Positions 25,294 to 35,597 of a DNA stretch of 64,000 bases are shown piece after piece. Source of the stretch: Isoetes taiwanensis (Eukaryota; Streptophyta; Lycopodiopsida; Isoetales; Isoetaceae). The stretch is taken from assembly GCA_021234155.1 (NCBI GenBank), contig JAJEKV010000217.1, positions 62,001 through 126,000 on the forward strand. Direction: 5' to 3'. Each line of letters opens with the position of its first letter. The stretch's first letter is position 1. Made by a program: the position numbers and the translations under genes. The notes beneath the pieces were generated by a model that ran no database searches, was not told the origin of the DNA, and was given only the letters and a program-made list of their open reading frames with translations.

Positions 25294-26163
25294 ATGGCAA
25301 GAACTAAGCAAACCGCAAGGATCCATCCGGTGGTGTAAGGCCGGTGATTACATTAGTCCGCCTTCTTCATCGACTCAAAGTCTCGATAGAGATTCTCCTC
25401 CTCCGACCATGCCTAACGAAGACCGGAAAAAGAAATCCGCATGACAGATCAAGGGAGAAGCAGCCCGGAGTAAGTAGGGAGGTGCACTCCTGCCGGGAGA
25501 CAGAGGATGAAAATGTGAGAGACTGGGCGAGCGTAATATGATGCCGGATTAATTATTGGGCAGCCGCCTCTTTGCTTCTTTTCCTGCCTCCCCCGTTCTC
25601 CCCGTGGGAGGTGCCAGACCTTCAAATCAAAGGAGGAGGCCCAACGCCGAAAAGGGAAGGCGCACCAGGAATGTGGGAGACGGGCGGGAAGAGTCCGCCG
25701 AGGAACGGCTACCGCAGATGCTTTGGGAGGAGGCGGCGGAAGAGTCTGGGCCGAGCAACAGGCTCCAAATGCCGGGTGGGTGAGGGTAGTGGCGGGAAGC
25801 GGAAGACGAAGCTCAGTATTAAAAGCCATGCGAGATTAAGAAGTATCAGGAAGATAATCGAGATGGTCATTCCGTCTCCCATTTGCAGGTGCTCGAGAGA
25901 GATTCCCCGCAAGAGTGTGGTGCGATACATCATACCGATTCATGTAATTCAAGCAACGCCTAAATGCTCTTCAAATGGCTTCGGGCGGTTGGTGTCGGAT
26001 CTGTTCGAGGACTCGCAGACTTTGCAGCAATACATGCCAAGCGGGTGTTGTCATGCCCAAGGACATGCGCCTCGTCTTACGCATAAGGGATCCCGAGTAC
26101 TATGGTCAAAATTTTATGGCTGAATACAACAAGAAGAAAGACCCCCCAGAAAAAAGGCCGTGA
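25294..26163 (+). pseudogene. Histone H3 gene with canonical tail and a long insert before the core (frameshifted)
   Basis: The start ATGGCAAGAACTAAGCAAAC encodes MARTKQTAR, identical to the canonical H3 N terminus. Staying in the neighbouring frame gives RKDPSGG, so a 1-base shift sits right there. About 180 codons of basic, Gly/Arg-rich sequence follow. From 25830 the H3 core can be followed across frames: EIKKYQ, then RLPFAG, NALQMAS, LVSDLFEDSQTL, AIHAKRV and VMPKDMRLVLRIR (26060-26100). The 'DPS' after the tail is shared with the chromovirus H3 ORF at 22179, suggesting common descent. Stops and shifts make it a pseudogene unless they are assembly errors. Confidence 0.75.
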
Positions 26164-26303
26164 AGTGCCTTTGTGTTTTTTTCATATGTATAATATTTCT
26201 TAATGCAATGGCTTTATAAGCTTAATCTCTTAGTCCATTTCTTTCTTAGAAGCCTAGCTTCGCACTTTGTATTTATTTTTTTTTTTTAATGTTATAACGT
26301 GAG

Positions 26304-26369
26304 GATCACACGACGCTGCACAAGCATTGTGCTTTTTGTTGCACATAGTAGTCTCGGCGTCGTGTGATC
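26304..26369. repeat. Inverted-repeat hairpin at gene boundary
   Basis: gatcacacgacgc (26304-26316) pairs exactly with gcgtcgtgtgatc (26357-26369) around a 40-nt loop. It lies just downstream of the H3 pseudogene and upstream of the next gene at 26525. Confidence 0.9.
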
Positions 26370-26370
26370 C

Positions 26371-26397
26371 AACCCTAACCCTAACCCTAACCCTAAA
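26371..26397. repeat. Short telomere-like tract (CCCTAA)4
   Basis: Four units of ccctaa (aaccctaacc...) abut the hairpin at 26357-26369. The unit is the TTAGGG type, not the TTTAGGG common in seed plants; only the final ccctaaa fits both. Confidence 0.85.
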
Positions 26398-26524
26398 ATG
26401 TACGGACAAATCTCCCCACAACGGCCGTGGTCCCCTTTCATAATCGACAACGGCTACTTGAGTTCAAAAGTGACGCCCCATTTACGGCTCCTAAACATCT
26501 TCTTGTTTTGCGTGGTTTGCCGCC

Positions 26525-27920
26525 ATGGATTGTTATGTGAAGTTCCCGGAATGGTATGCATCCGCCCCTCATGACAACGAGGAAGTTCGCCCGACTGCGA
26601 TTTATCCGTTCTATTGCAAGGAGTTGGACATCATGGCAAACAGTAGCGAGCTTGGATGCTATCGCGAGGTTGCTTTAGCTTTCACCCGGACCGCTTGGTC
26701 TCGGCCAAGACGCCCTTTGCGAGATGTCCCTGCTCGTGGATTCCAAAACCAGCTCTAGAGGAGGCGGCTTCCCATTTGCAAGCGGGGAAGATGTTTTCAA
26801 GAATCTTTGCGAACGGGCTCCTCCTGGCTGCGTCCTTGTGCTTAAGAAGGTATCTTATTTCTCTTTGCCGTTTGCATTTGCTAGTTATTGCATTCTGCTC
26901 GGCCAAACCGAAGATACACTGGAAACAATGAAATCTTTAAGCCAAGGGGGGTCAGTTATGTGTGATGATGCTGACTATGACGTAGAAATGGAGATAGATC
27001 TACAAGAAGAAGAAGAAGAGCAAGAATGTAGGAGTTTTAGCTTCGACGCACTGGCCTTGGGTGAACCAGAGGAGGGAGATGATTCTGAAGGTGATGAGGA
27101 TGGGGATGAGGATGAAAAGAAGTTGTCTGACATAAGGCCAATTTTAGTGGAAGGCAAAGAATACTTATTGCTAAGTGATATACTGAGGAACCCGTCTTTG
27201 TTACGAATGTGTGCTAGGGAAGACGAGCTTATCAATTACCTTGGCGAATGGGTAAACTTAGGCCTAGATTTTGAAGAGGATTTGGACAAAGAGATGTTTG
27301 AAGTATCTAATTATACCGGCAATGCTATAAAGCTTAAAGAAGCATATGAGAGGCTGGAGTCTCGATTTGCTCAAGATGAGGCGAATCTACCAACGAAAGA
27401 AGAATTCCAAATCTCGTGCAAAGCTGCCAACAGGATCTCTGGTTTGGCGGGCCCTTGATCAATCGCGAAAAGCATAAGCACAGTAGATGAGGATAAATGT
27501 GAAGAAGATAATCTTGAGGGTTCTTATTTGTGGGAAGTAGATGATTTTTTCTTGCCGACATGCACGCGAGGGGACGGGGAAAGATTGAAGGACTCTACAT
27601 TGTTAAGATATATCTCAAGATTCGTTAATGGGGAGATAATCGTCTTGGCGAGAACTTTCGGTCCAAAGGGTGCGCGAGTTTGTCTATTGCCTCCGTGCAT
27701 TATGCATGTTCGGGAACCATTCCCAATTGGCATCAAAAACCGAAAGGGTGATAGCAATTCGGTAGGGATGTTGTGTTACAATATTTTGGCGACCAAGCGG
27801 TCTGCTTGGGCGAGCAATATGTTAAATTTTTTAGCTGCTGGCTTGACTCACCCAAGGTTGGAAGCTGGGGTCGATAACATGGAAGTCATTGCCTTGTTGG
27901 ATCGGTCTTGTGGGGATTGA
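26525..27920 (+). pseudogene. Decayed acidic protein, paralogue of the chromovirus ORF at 37241-38636
   Basis: Three successive frames: FPEWYASAPHDNEEV (26525), an acidic middle EEEEEQE...EGDEDGDEDEKK, then EGKEYLLLSDILRN (27150) and LLRYISRFVNGEIIVLARTF (27600). The same order of blocks occurs in 37241-38636 (IAWYHDGEQWDPQV; EYLLLDDIIG in an alternative frame near 37805; LTRFFLSAFRHGQVLFIGRD), so the two genes are homologous. The C-terminal block HPRLEAGVDNMEVIALLDR has the look of the loop-2/helix-3 part of a histone fold. Function unknown. Confidence 0.5.
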
Positions 27921-28103
27921 AAGAGCATGAAATTGACGACGAAGCTTGAGAAATTGGAAGTTATATGTTTTCCAACTTGTATCGGTAAAATTATTTATGT
28001 ACAGATTGTCCTTCCGAAATTCCTAATAAAAATTATTTTATTTGTATTTATTCACATCACGCGAAATACATCATCCGATTTTTACGTCATATCTAGGTTT
28101 TTC

Positions 28104-28203
28104 GGCGTGGTGTGATATCTATCTCGAAGAAATGAAATATTATTGGAAAAAGACAATTAATTTATTTATTCCTCACACGATCGAGAAGCAACTTCGTGTG
28201 ACT
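28104..28203. repeat. Hairpin arms upstream of the coiled-coil gene
   Basis: ggcgtggtgtgatatc (28104-28119) pairs loosely with cacatcacgcg (28053). cctcacacgatcgagaag with cttcgtgtgactc (28170-28203) forms a second short hairpin directly before the TATA box at 28211. Confidence 0.55.
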
Positions 28204-28210
28204 CATGTTA

Positions 28211-28218
28211 TAAATAGA
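28211..28218 (+). promoter_or_regulatory. TATA box, coiled-coil gene 1
   Basis: tataaatagaagac, about 90 bases before the ATG at 28303. The identical string precedes paralogue 2 at 29154. The 5' leaders between TATA and ATG are also alike (repeated ccttccgcc). Confidence 0.7.
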
Positions 28219-28302
28219 AGACCGATGTCCCACTGACCTCCGATCGCCTTCCGCCTTACGCTCATCTTCTACTTCCGGCTTCCGCCTTCCACCTTACGCT
28301 CG

Positions 28303-28635
28303 ATGGCATCATCATCTTCCTCTAGCAAGCGACCACGCCAAGATAGCACTCCCCAGCCCCCAGAGCTGCCCGTGGACATCACCCTTGCAGTGGTGATGAA
28401 GAGATTCAAGGAGATCCATGATGAAAACAACCGTCTCGTCGCCGAGAACAATGAGGCGGTCGACAGATTAGCCTTCACGAGGGAGCTGCTGCACGAGCGA
28501 GACGTTGAGCTCGTGGAAACATTCGCCATGTACCAAGAGGCGGCGAGCCGTGAGAGGGCGGCGGTTGAAACTGCTCACATGATTTCGCGAGGCCTTAGAA
28601 GATATGGAGAAGAAGCTCCGAGCTGCGGAGGATGA
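28303..28635 (+). CDS. Coiled-coil protein, family member 1
   Basis: 110 aa with a Ser-rich start (MASSSSSSKRPRQD) and a helical, charged body (DITLAVVMKRFKEIHDENNR). No known domain. It is the best-preserved of four tandem relatives at 28.3, 29.3, 30.2 and 31.1 kb. The frame may shift after 28600, since a second frame continues GAEDD. Function unknown; a structural or leucine-zipper-like role is a guess. Confidence 0.5.
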   Translation: MASSSSSSKRPRQDSTPQPPELPVDITLAVVMKRFKEIHDENNRLVAENNEAVDRLAFTRELLHERDVELVETFAMYQEAASRERAAVETAHMISRGLRRYGEEAPSCGG

Positions 28636-28832
28636 TGAACGCGACCTTCACGGCAGGCTGCAGGACATGAAAATCAGCTAGAGGATCATGAAGATCCCTA
28701 GCCGTTGTAGCTAGAGGATCATGAAGATCCCTAGCCGTTGTATCTATCTATTTTTTGCTTCAAAGAAAAGTTTTCTCTATTTTTTGCTTCTATCTATCCT
28801 GTTGTTCCAATGTATGTTCTGTTTTATTAAAA

Positions 28833-28902
28833 TATCACCACGGCCTTGAAATGCCTTGCTTGCAATTAGGTAGCAATCAATGGATTTCGCGTCGTGTGAT
28901 CT
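28833..28902. repeat. Hairpin element, copy with 75-bp match at 29711-29780
   Basis: Downstream of coiled-coil gene 1. The loop gcaattaggtagcaatcaat is identical to that at 29740. The arms are atcacc-acgg and cgcgtcgtgtgat. The same hairpin thus follows paralogues 1 and 2. Confidence 0.85.
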
Positions 28903-29063
28903 CCATGCCGTTCTATTTTGCTTCAATGAGAAGTTCTATCTTTAGTTATGTATCAGTAAAATTACTTATGTATAGATTGTATCACCGAAATTATCAATAA
29001 AAATTATCACACGAGCTTTCTCTTGGAAGAAAAGGCGTTAGAAGAAATAACGGTCCTTTTTCC

Positions 29064-29128
29064 TCACACGACGGCCGAGAAGTAACGGTCGATTTTTTCC
29101 GACCCACGGCATCCTTGGCGTCGTGTGA
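29064..29128. repeat. Hairpin upstream of coiled-coil gene 2
   Basis: cacacgacggccgag pairs with ggcgtcgtgtg; it sits 25 bases before the TATA box at 29154. Confidence 0.75.
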
Positions 29129-29153
29129 CTCAAGCTACTACTGAAATCCACGT

Positions 29154-29600
29154 TATAAATAGAAGACTTTCTATCTTGCCTTCGACCTCCGATCCTCTTC
29201 CGCCTTCCGCCTTCTTACGCTCATCTTCTCCCCTTCCGCCTTCCCGCCTTCCGCCTTCTCCTCGATGGCATCTTCATCCTCCTCCAGCAAGCGACCGGCG
29301 CCCCGGAAGCTGAACCCGCGGACATCACCCTTCTTTGTGGTGATGAAGAGATTCAAGGAGGTTCCACGAAAAACAACCGTTTACCGTCGCCCAGAAAGAT
29401 GGAGGCGGTGGGCGAGTTAGAATTCACTAGGGGCTGCTTTGCATGGCCGAGACCTTGAGCTCGCAGCAACATTAACCCAGTACCGAGAGGCCAATAGCCG
29501 AGGAGGGTCGGCGATTTTAAGCGCACACAATATTTCGCGGCGCTAGAAGATATGGAGAAGCTTCGAGCTGCGGAGGATGAGAAGCGCGGACTTTAAAATG
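29154..29600 (+). pseudogene. Coiled-coil protein, family member 2 (decayed)
   Basis: TATA box tataaatagaagac at 29154; ATG at 29264. It starts MASSSSSSKRPA and keeps VVMKRFKE, then loses frame. DNA similarity to 28303-28620 continues to about 29600. A clear tandem duplicate. Confidence 0.65.
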
Positions 29601-29710
29601 GCCTTCTGGGGATCATGAAGATCCGTAGCCATTGTATATATATTTTTTTGTTTCAAAGAAAAATTTGCTCTATTTCTTGCTTCTATCTGTTCTCTTGTTT
29701 TGTTTTATTA

Positions 29711-29780
29711 AAAGATCACACGACGCGAAATGCCATTCTTGCAATTAGGTAGCAATCAATGGATTTCACGTCGTATGATC
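29711..29780. repeat. Hairpin element following coiled-coil gene 2
   Basis: gatcacacgacgcgaaatgc at 29714 against gatttcacgtcgtatgatc ending 29780; shares its loop with 28833-28902. Confidence 0.9.
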
Positions 29781-30149
29781 TCCACAACGTACACCTCGTT
29801 GTATGTATAAATTCATAATTTATTAATGGAAAAGTGTATGTAACACAAATATCTAGCTAGATTATGTGATAACTTGCAGGTAAATGCGAATTTGCATGTG
29901 GATGACAACGTCTATTCACATACGTGGCTTGTGGATGACAACATCATGCCAAGGACGTGGCATCTTGTTGCCACAATAACACTGTCTTTTTATGCGGCAC
30001 GCATACGATGCGGCTAGGATATAGCCGGATCCCATGATGCGAACATAGGCTACCGTTGCCTAATTGCATGCTATAATTTCGCCTCGTAGGATTATTACAC
30101 AACTTTATCGGATTTTCATAACCGTAGATTCCAGCGTATCTCTAGTTTT

Positions 30150-30690
30150 TATATAAAGCGTCGGAGGCCTTTGTCTTCTCCTATCCGCCATCTTCTGTTC
30201 TACCACATCCGCCCTCAGCCATCACTCCTGTTCTCCCATCACTTTCAATGGCCTCAGCTCGGTTCCATCCTGCCCGAGATCTTGTCTCAAGTTTTGGTCA
30301 AGGAAATTGAGAACATTAGGCCGGAAGCGGAGGAGCGGATCCGCCTTCTAAAAAGAAAAAAAGAATGATGAAGGCGTAAGCCAAGCTGGTTGCGGCGGAG
30401 GAAAAGGCCGCCTTCTCTGGGGAGGTGATTTTAGTCTTGCGACAATCGGTGCGGGCTGCCTTAGACCGCGAGTGCGGCGCCCGAGATATAACCTCAAGAG
30501 AGGCTTAGGGCCATAATCGAAGCGGGAGAGGCTGCGAGCCCAACTTTCGATGGCGGGAAGATAAGGTTGCGGAATATGAGAAGCGTGGTTGCGGGGCGGG
30601 GCAATCATGTTGGAGGAGCGAGAAAAAATTATCAACGCCCTCGGGAAGAGCTTGCCCGGCGATCATAGGCATCGGGCTCCTCCTAGAGGG
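30150..30690 (+). pseudogene. Coiled-coil protein, family member 3 (decayed)
   Basis: TATA-like tataaagcg at 30151. The start MASARFHPARDL (30249) is followed, after stops and shifts, by charged segments (PEAEERIRLLKRKKE). Same layout as members 1 and 2, but much diverged. A hairpin (gatcacac at 30814 and gtgtgatatc ending 30880) follows. Confidence 0.4.
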
Positions 30691-31108
30691 CCGTTTTTTT
30701 TTTAATGTTTGTAATTGGTTTTATTTTTCAATGGGAAAAGTTTTTTGACAAATGTGCGAATATTACGTTTCCTATTTTTAATTTTCAATATCCGTGGTAG
30801 AGAATGACAAGGCAGATCACACTGGCGAAACCCTTCATAGGGTTTTAAAGCTCGTGTCTGATTCAGCGTGGTGTGATATCTGATGTAGTTAGAATAGTTA
30901 TTAATGTGTTCAGTGGACGGTACCATTAATGTGTTCTAGCGGACAACCGAGAATCCGCTTCGACACGTCGCGGCGGCAGCCGAAAGTGTGTTTAATATGT
31001 TCAAAGCTAATATGTATAAATTGAGGTCCTTGCATTGTGCTCCTTCCGCCCGGTTAGAGTCTTTGCTCCTCACTTCTATAATCTTAACGTCCCTCCCATT
31101 TGTCATCT

Positions 31109-31576
31109 ATGGCCTCCACATCCTCAACCGCTGATAATGGAAAGCATAAAGAGGATAGAACTCCTTCGACATAGTGTTGCGTGTTCTAATGAAGAGGTTG
31201 AAGGAGCAAGATGATCTTCTAAAGGAAAACGCCGTTACAATTCAGCGAAAGAAGAAGAGAATGAATTCAACCTTCTCATGCCGTAGCGGAGAGGCAAATC
31301 AGGCGGTTGAATAGAAGGGTGGACGGGGATGACATGCCCCAACAAGCGCAGACCGAGGTGGTTATGGCCACAACGAGGATGCTAATTCAAGCGAAGAACA
31401 CGTTGTGCTATTGGGACAGGAGCGGGACATGTACAAAGAGATGGTGGACAGATTGGAGGAACGTTTGGATAGGGTGATTGCTCGCTTGAGGGAAGAGATG
31501 AAGGCGAAGGCGAGGGCGGAGCTGATGATGATGATGAAGATAATGAAGAAGAGCTCGCCTTTGGAGCAACAATGAG
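31109..31576 (+). pseudogene. Coiled-coil protein, family member 4 (decayed)
   Basis: The start MASTSSTADNGKHKED is followed in the next frame by DIVLRVLMKRLKEQDDLLKE, matching DITLAVVMKRFKEIHDENNR of member 1. The end is rich in Glu and Lys. A hairpin follows (31656-31792). Confidence 0.5.
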
Positions 31577-31655
31577 TCGTTGTATTTTGTTTTCAATGTA
31601 ACATCTTTCACAACTTTAATCAAAAGTAACCCTTTTTATTATTATCTTGTAAAGC

Positions 31656-31792
31656 TTCACACGACCGAAGCCACATAAATGCAAGCAATAGCGAACTCCT
31701 TTATTCGCCGTATGATACAAATAAGATCACCACGGCCAGCGAAGCTCTGGTTGTGCAAACAAGGTTGGAGGCAAGTACTTCGCGTCGTGTGA
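31656..31792. repeat. Hairpin pair between convergent genes
   Basis: cttcacacgaccgaag (31655) and cttcgcgtcgtgtgaa (31779) bracket a third arm-like gatcaccacggcc (31735). The site lies between the + strand coiled-coil genes and the minus-strand large protein. Confidence 0.65.
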
Positions 31793-31804
31793 ACATGCTA
31801 CACA

Positions 31805-33930
31805 TTACAAGTATACTTTACCGATTCTTTGTCTCTTAGATCTCCACTGTTGCGATGCTAGTGGGGCCCTAGAATTTTGCCAAGCAACTTTCCGTTTTCT
31901 CTTCAGCATTATGCCAATGGTGTTTACGACTTCTGGGTTGCTCCTTAAGCGACCTTCTTGTAAATATTTAGCCATCGCCCTTCTATAAAACCACTCGTCA
32001 TCGTCTTGAGGGTTGGTTCCCACATTTCCACCCCCTCTTTGAGTGTTACGATGAAAGGCTATTTTAGCTTGTTTATGCGACTTCTCCATGCCTTGTGCAC
32101 TCCACTTTGCTAGGCTTCCATACTTCCTAAAAAACCAAGGTGCATGAGCCCAAAAGATGTGCAAGTAGTGCGTGACCACACTCTCTCCCCATGCGTCTAT
32201 GAAAGCTTTAATAAATTTGTTATTCGTTTTGCCACGAACATTTACGCATCTTCTCTTGTGAGGTCCATTTCTCGAATGTATGGGAACAATTCGGACAATG
32301 CATCCCATCTTTTTTTTTTTCCTCAATGCGAGCGAGCGCCATGCATGCGGTCTGCTCCGCATCAACCAGCAATTTTCCAAATTCATAGACCTTTTCTCCC
32401 ATCTGGTTTCCGTTTGAGCCTCTCTATGATTCTTTATGAGGCGTCGAGCTTTCATCCCTCAATTGACACCTTACGAGGCACACTTGTTCTTCTGCCCGTT
32501 TCTCATCGAGCTCTAATCTTACATTGCCACCATGCAAACACATACGATAGAACATGTTCAACTCTACGAATTCCTTCCTCTCTTCTCTTCTTGTGCGAAA
32601 TGTTCCCACGAATCTGCAGACTCAAAAATATCATCTTGTCGATGATTCTCACAAAGCCGTGCAAAGTGCAGATATGAACCCTCTCTAATGGAATGGGGAA
32701 AATGCCATGGAACTTGGGATCTTCTTCTCCTCTATTAGGAGCATTTGCTTGGTTAAGGGACAAGGTTGAAAGCAGTCTTCCCGATTACTTGACTTCCTTG
32801 CATGATTGCAAAGATACAGACAACTTTTGCATGTTCCTTGTCCTCCTCCACTTATGTTGTACATTGCTTTCTCGGTTTTTAAATCGGGGCGCCAAGTGAA
32901 AAATTACTTTGTAAGATCCATAGTGATCTACTTGCAATTTTCCCCTCCCTCGAATCTAGATATTAGACTCGGGATGTCGGTTTGATTGAACACCCATTTC
33001 AAAACCTCGTGGGTTTCTTTTACGAACTTTAAAGAGACCTAACCACCAGGTGTCATCTTGATTGACATGAGAACCATTTTTCCGACGCTTCTTCTCCTCG
33101 TCAGTCACCTCTACATTTTTTGTTATTCTTGTTGCTCTTTGATTTAGCATGTGCAATTGCATTCTCAATTGCTCTATTCATGATGACAACGGATACCCTC
33201 TCATACTTCTCAAACTTGGTGGGTTCCATTTCATCCAATTTTATGCAAACTTCAATCTCACCATTAGTTTTACATGGCTGTTAAGTCATAATATTTGACA
33301 AGGAATTGTAAAGAGTAACGAGGTCAACCCAAAGATTATTGCGTTCATTCATTCCAACTATATCACAACAATCCTTGCCATTCTTATCTTTTATGGCTAT
33401 GGCGGGGACCGGCACATTCAGCGTGGTGCATCTCTCCTAATATGGCATACACCATCTTTGTCCTAGTAACCCTTGTATTCTCGACAATTTGTGGGCGTGG
33501 GCGAATACTTTTTTTGTGCCCATTCTTTTCAGCGCCGTGGAATGGCTTGAATAGAGAACGGTAACCAAGCCTACTGATGCCTACATCATCACAAGCAGTC
33601 ATACATCGTACGCTTCTAACTTCTTGTAGATCTCCTAGTACCATTTCCAATACCATCTTCTTGAGAGGAGAGTTGTAGGGCTGACAAATCATGTCCACTA
33701 TCTCCCTGCTCGTCGCTAGGTTCTTCACTCACGTAACCAAGATTGCTTCTAGTTTCCCCAGATCTTAAGCGGCCTTTGCTAGTGTTGTATGCGGACCTTG
33801 TGGCCGTGACCACAACGTCTGAATGCACCTGATCAAACTTCAGTTCCTCTATCGGTCGATAATGCTTCTTCCTTTCTACTTAAGCCAAGGGGTGTTTTCT
33901 TCAAATTCTTTAACCTACATTGAAGCCCAA
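31805..33930 (-). pseudogene. Large protein with coiled-coil start, candidate transposase; homologue at 53.2-55.5 kb
   Basis: Read on the minus strand through several frames: a coiled coil (IGQLQEKIQELEEQT, just upstream near 33960), DDVGISRLGYRSLFKPFHGA (about 33580), ERVHICTLHGFVRIIDKM (about 32690), then an intact 216-codon end with FIDAWGESVVTHYLHIFWAH, KYGSLAKWSAQGMEKSHKQA and DDEWFYRRAMAKYL. The same blocks in the same order occur on the + strand of region B. I recall similar blocks (LH..LRI.DK; H.G....QGMEK) in long transposon-like proteins of invertebrates and fungi, but cannot name the superfamily. A role as the element's transposase is inference. Confidence 0.55.
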
Positions 33931-34429
33931 AGTTTGCTCTTCGAGCTCTTGGATCTTTTCTTGCAGCTGCCCTATCACCAATTTGGACTTCTCCCGCCCA
34001 TTATCTCAAAGTTTCCCTCCCCAAGCCGTCATTCCTTTCCTTCATCACGATTGGAGTAATGAAGCGAGAGAAAAAAGAGCTGCTGGTTTAAGTTATAATT
34101 CTCTTGTGACAATCGGGCGGCTCATCTCAAGGAGGCGTATTCGATTCGAATGCCTTCATCCTCTCTCAATCTCTCACAATATCCCAAGAGGCCGAGTTAC
34201 CGTCACCACAAAATCGGACTAAACTTGAAGCGTCGAAATGGCGGTTTCACGCGCCCTCAGCGGATCAATGGATATAAAGCGCCATCCGCCCGGATGTCGA
34301 CACTTTTTGAGCCTGCAAAGGCGCAACATGTCGAGTCTAAGTTCTTATTTTTAGACCTCTTTTTTTGCGATTGAAGGCTGGAGCATATTCGAGTCGGTTG
34401 GATCCTTATCCACACATCATTTGGAGCTT

Positions 34430-35060
34430 CCATACAGCGTGGATCATACGGCCTTGAAATGAATGTGTACAAATTGTATGCCCCAAAGACAATTAAGCCG
34501 TTTGAGGCTCAGTCCATTACTAACCTCGTTTTTTGAAATTTTAAGCGTGCATATGGAAAAGTCCATTCTCCTACAATCCATGCTTTTATACAAAAGCAAA
34601 TTCAAAATTGAATTGTAGGGGAAGGGAAGCTTTGTATTGGGATGAAGTAAAGATCCGTTCTGAACTTTTAAGGCGCAATCGCTTGGCGCCTCGAAGCGAA
34701 AAGTCTAATACAAAGCTTCAACCTACACATTCAAATTTTGAAATGTAGAAGGCGGGGAATGGACTCTAAATGAAAATAGGGCAAGACAAGAATCGGTGAT
34801 GCGCATGATTGGTATCGACAAACCAAGAGACACCGTCATGAGTTGCGGTATGCTATAATGCAAGTGGCTTTTTAGAAGCGCCACGTGTTGCGTCAATCAA
34901 TCGACAACAAGAGAATTAAATACATATGGCCATAGATATCACGATTCCCCTTATTAGGAGAATATTCCAAGCAAATCGTCGGGGGGGAAAAGGGGCGGAA
35001 ATATGGCGTGGAATGGCTGATAGGAGGCCATTTTAGTTCATAAAACATAATATAACTTGG
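34430..35060. repeat. Direct duplication, left copy (right copy about 36400-37000)
   Basis: Shared stretches include atggaaaagtccattctcct / atccatgctttta, agctttgtatt.ggatgaag, tgctataatgcaagtggc, agaagcgccacgtgttgc and gtggaatggctgataggagg. The right copy runs into the right TIR. The left copy leaves the alignment after ggaggccatttt, inside what would be the TIR. This looks like a partial duplication of the element's right end. Confidence 0.75.
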
Positions 35061-35143
35061 AATGATAGATATTTTATATGCAAATGGGAGACTATTGACG
35101 AGGGACTTGTGTTTAGTTTTAATTTGACAACAAATAAGAAAGT

Positions 35144-35210
35144 GGATCACGATCGCGAATTTAGTGTGTTCCATTTTTGTTGCATATGTACTATTAAACT
35201 TGGTGTGATC
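35144..35210. repeat. Degenerate hairpin
   Basis: ggatcacgatcgcg (35144) against tggtgtgatcc ending at 35211; the same family as the other gene-boundary hairpins. Confidence 0.5.
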
Positions 35211-35597
35211 CTTGAAAAATAATATGCTCTTTGAAAAGGGATAATAACTTATGTACTTAAGAGTGGTAACACATGTCTGATAAAAAAAGTTAGGTATTCA
35301 AATGGAATTAGAAGCAAAACTTTTTACATTCAAAATTTTTATGGCGTATGGCTTTACATCATTTTGTAAATTTAAATGCCCGGAGGCTTCAACTATTCAC
35401 AACAAAAAGCCCGGAGGCTTGCGGTCATATGGTAGAAAGTTTGGAGGCAAGCTCGACTAAGAACAAGGAAAAAAAAAAATAAGAGGTGCTCTGCCCTAAC
35501 AAATTTCATTCATCGCTTCATCATCTGCAAAAAAAATAAGAAATAACCGTTAGTTGAATGCTTAAGAAAAAGAAAGAAAACATGCATGTACCATGAA

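Noticed and set aside
26371..26397. Chromosome end
   Set aside because: Only four units, internal, flanked by gene-like sequence on both sides.
28303..28635. bZIP transcription factor
   Set aside because: There is a coiled-coil character but no basic region with the N-x7-R pattern and no clean leucine heptads.
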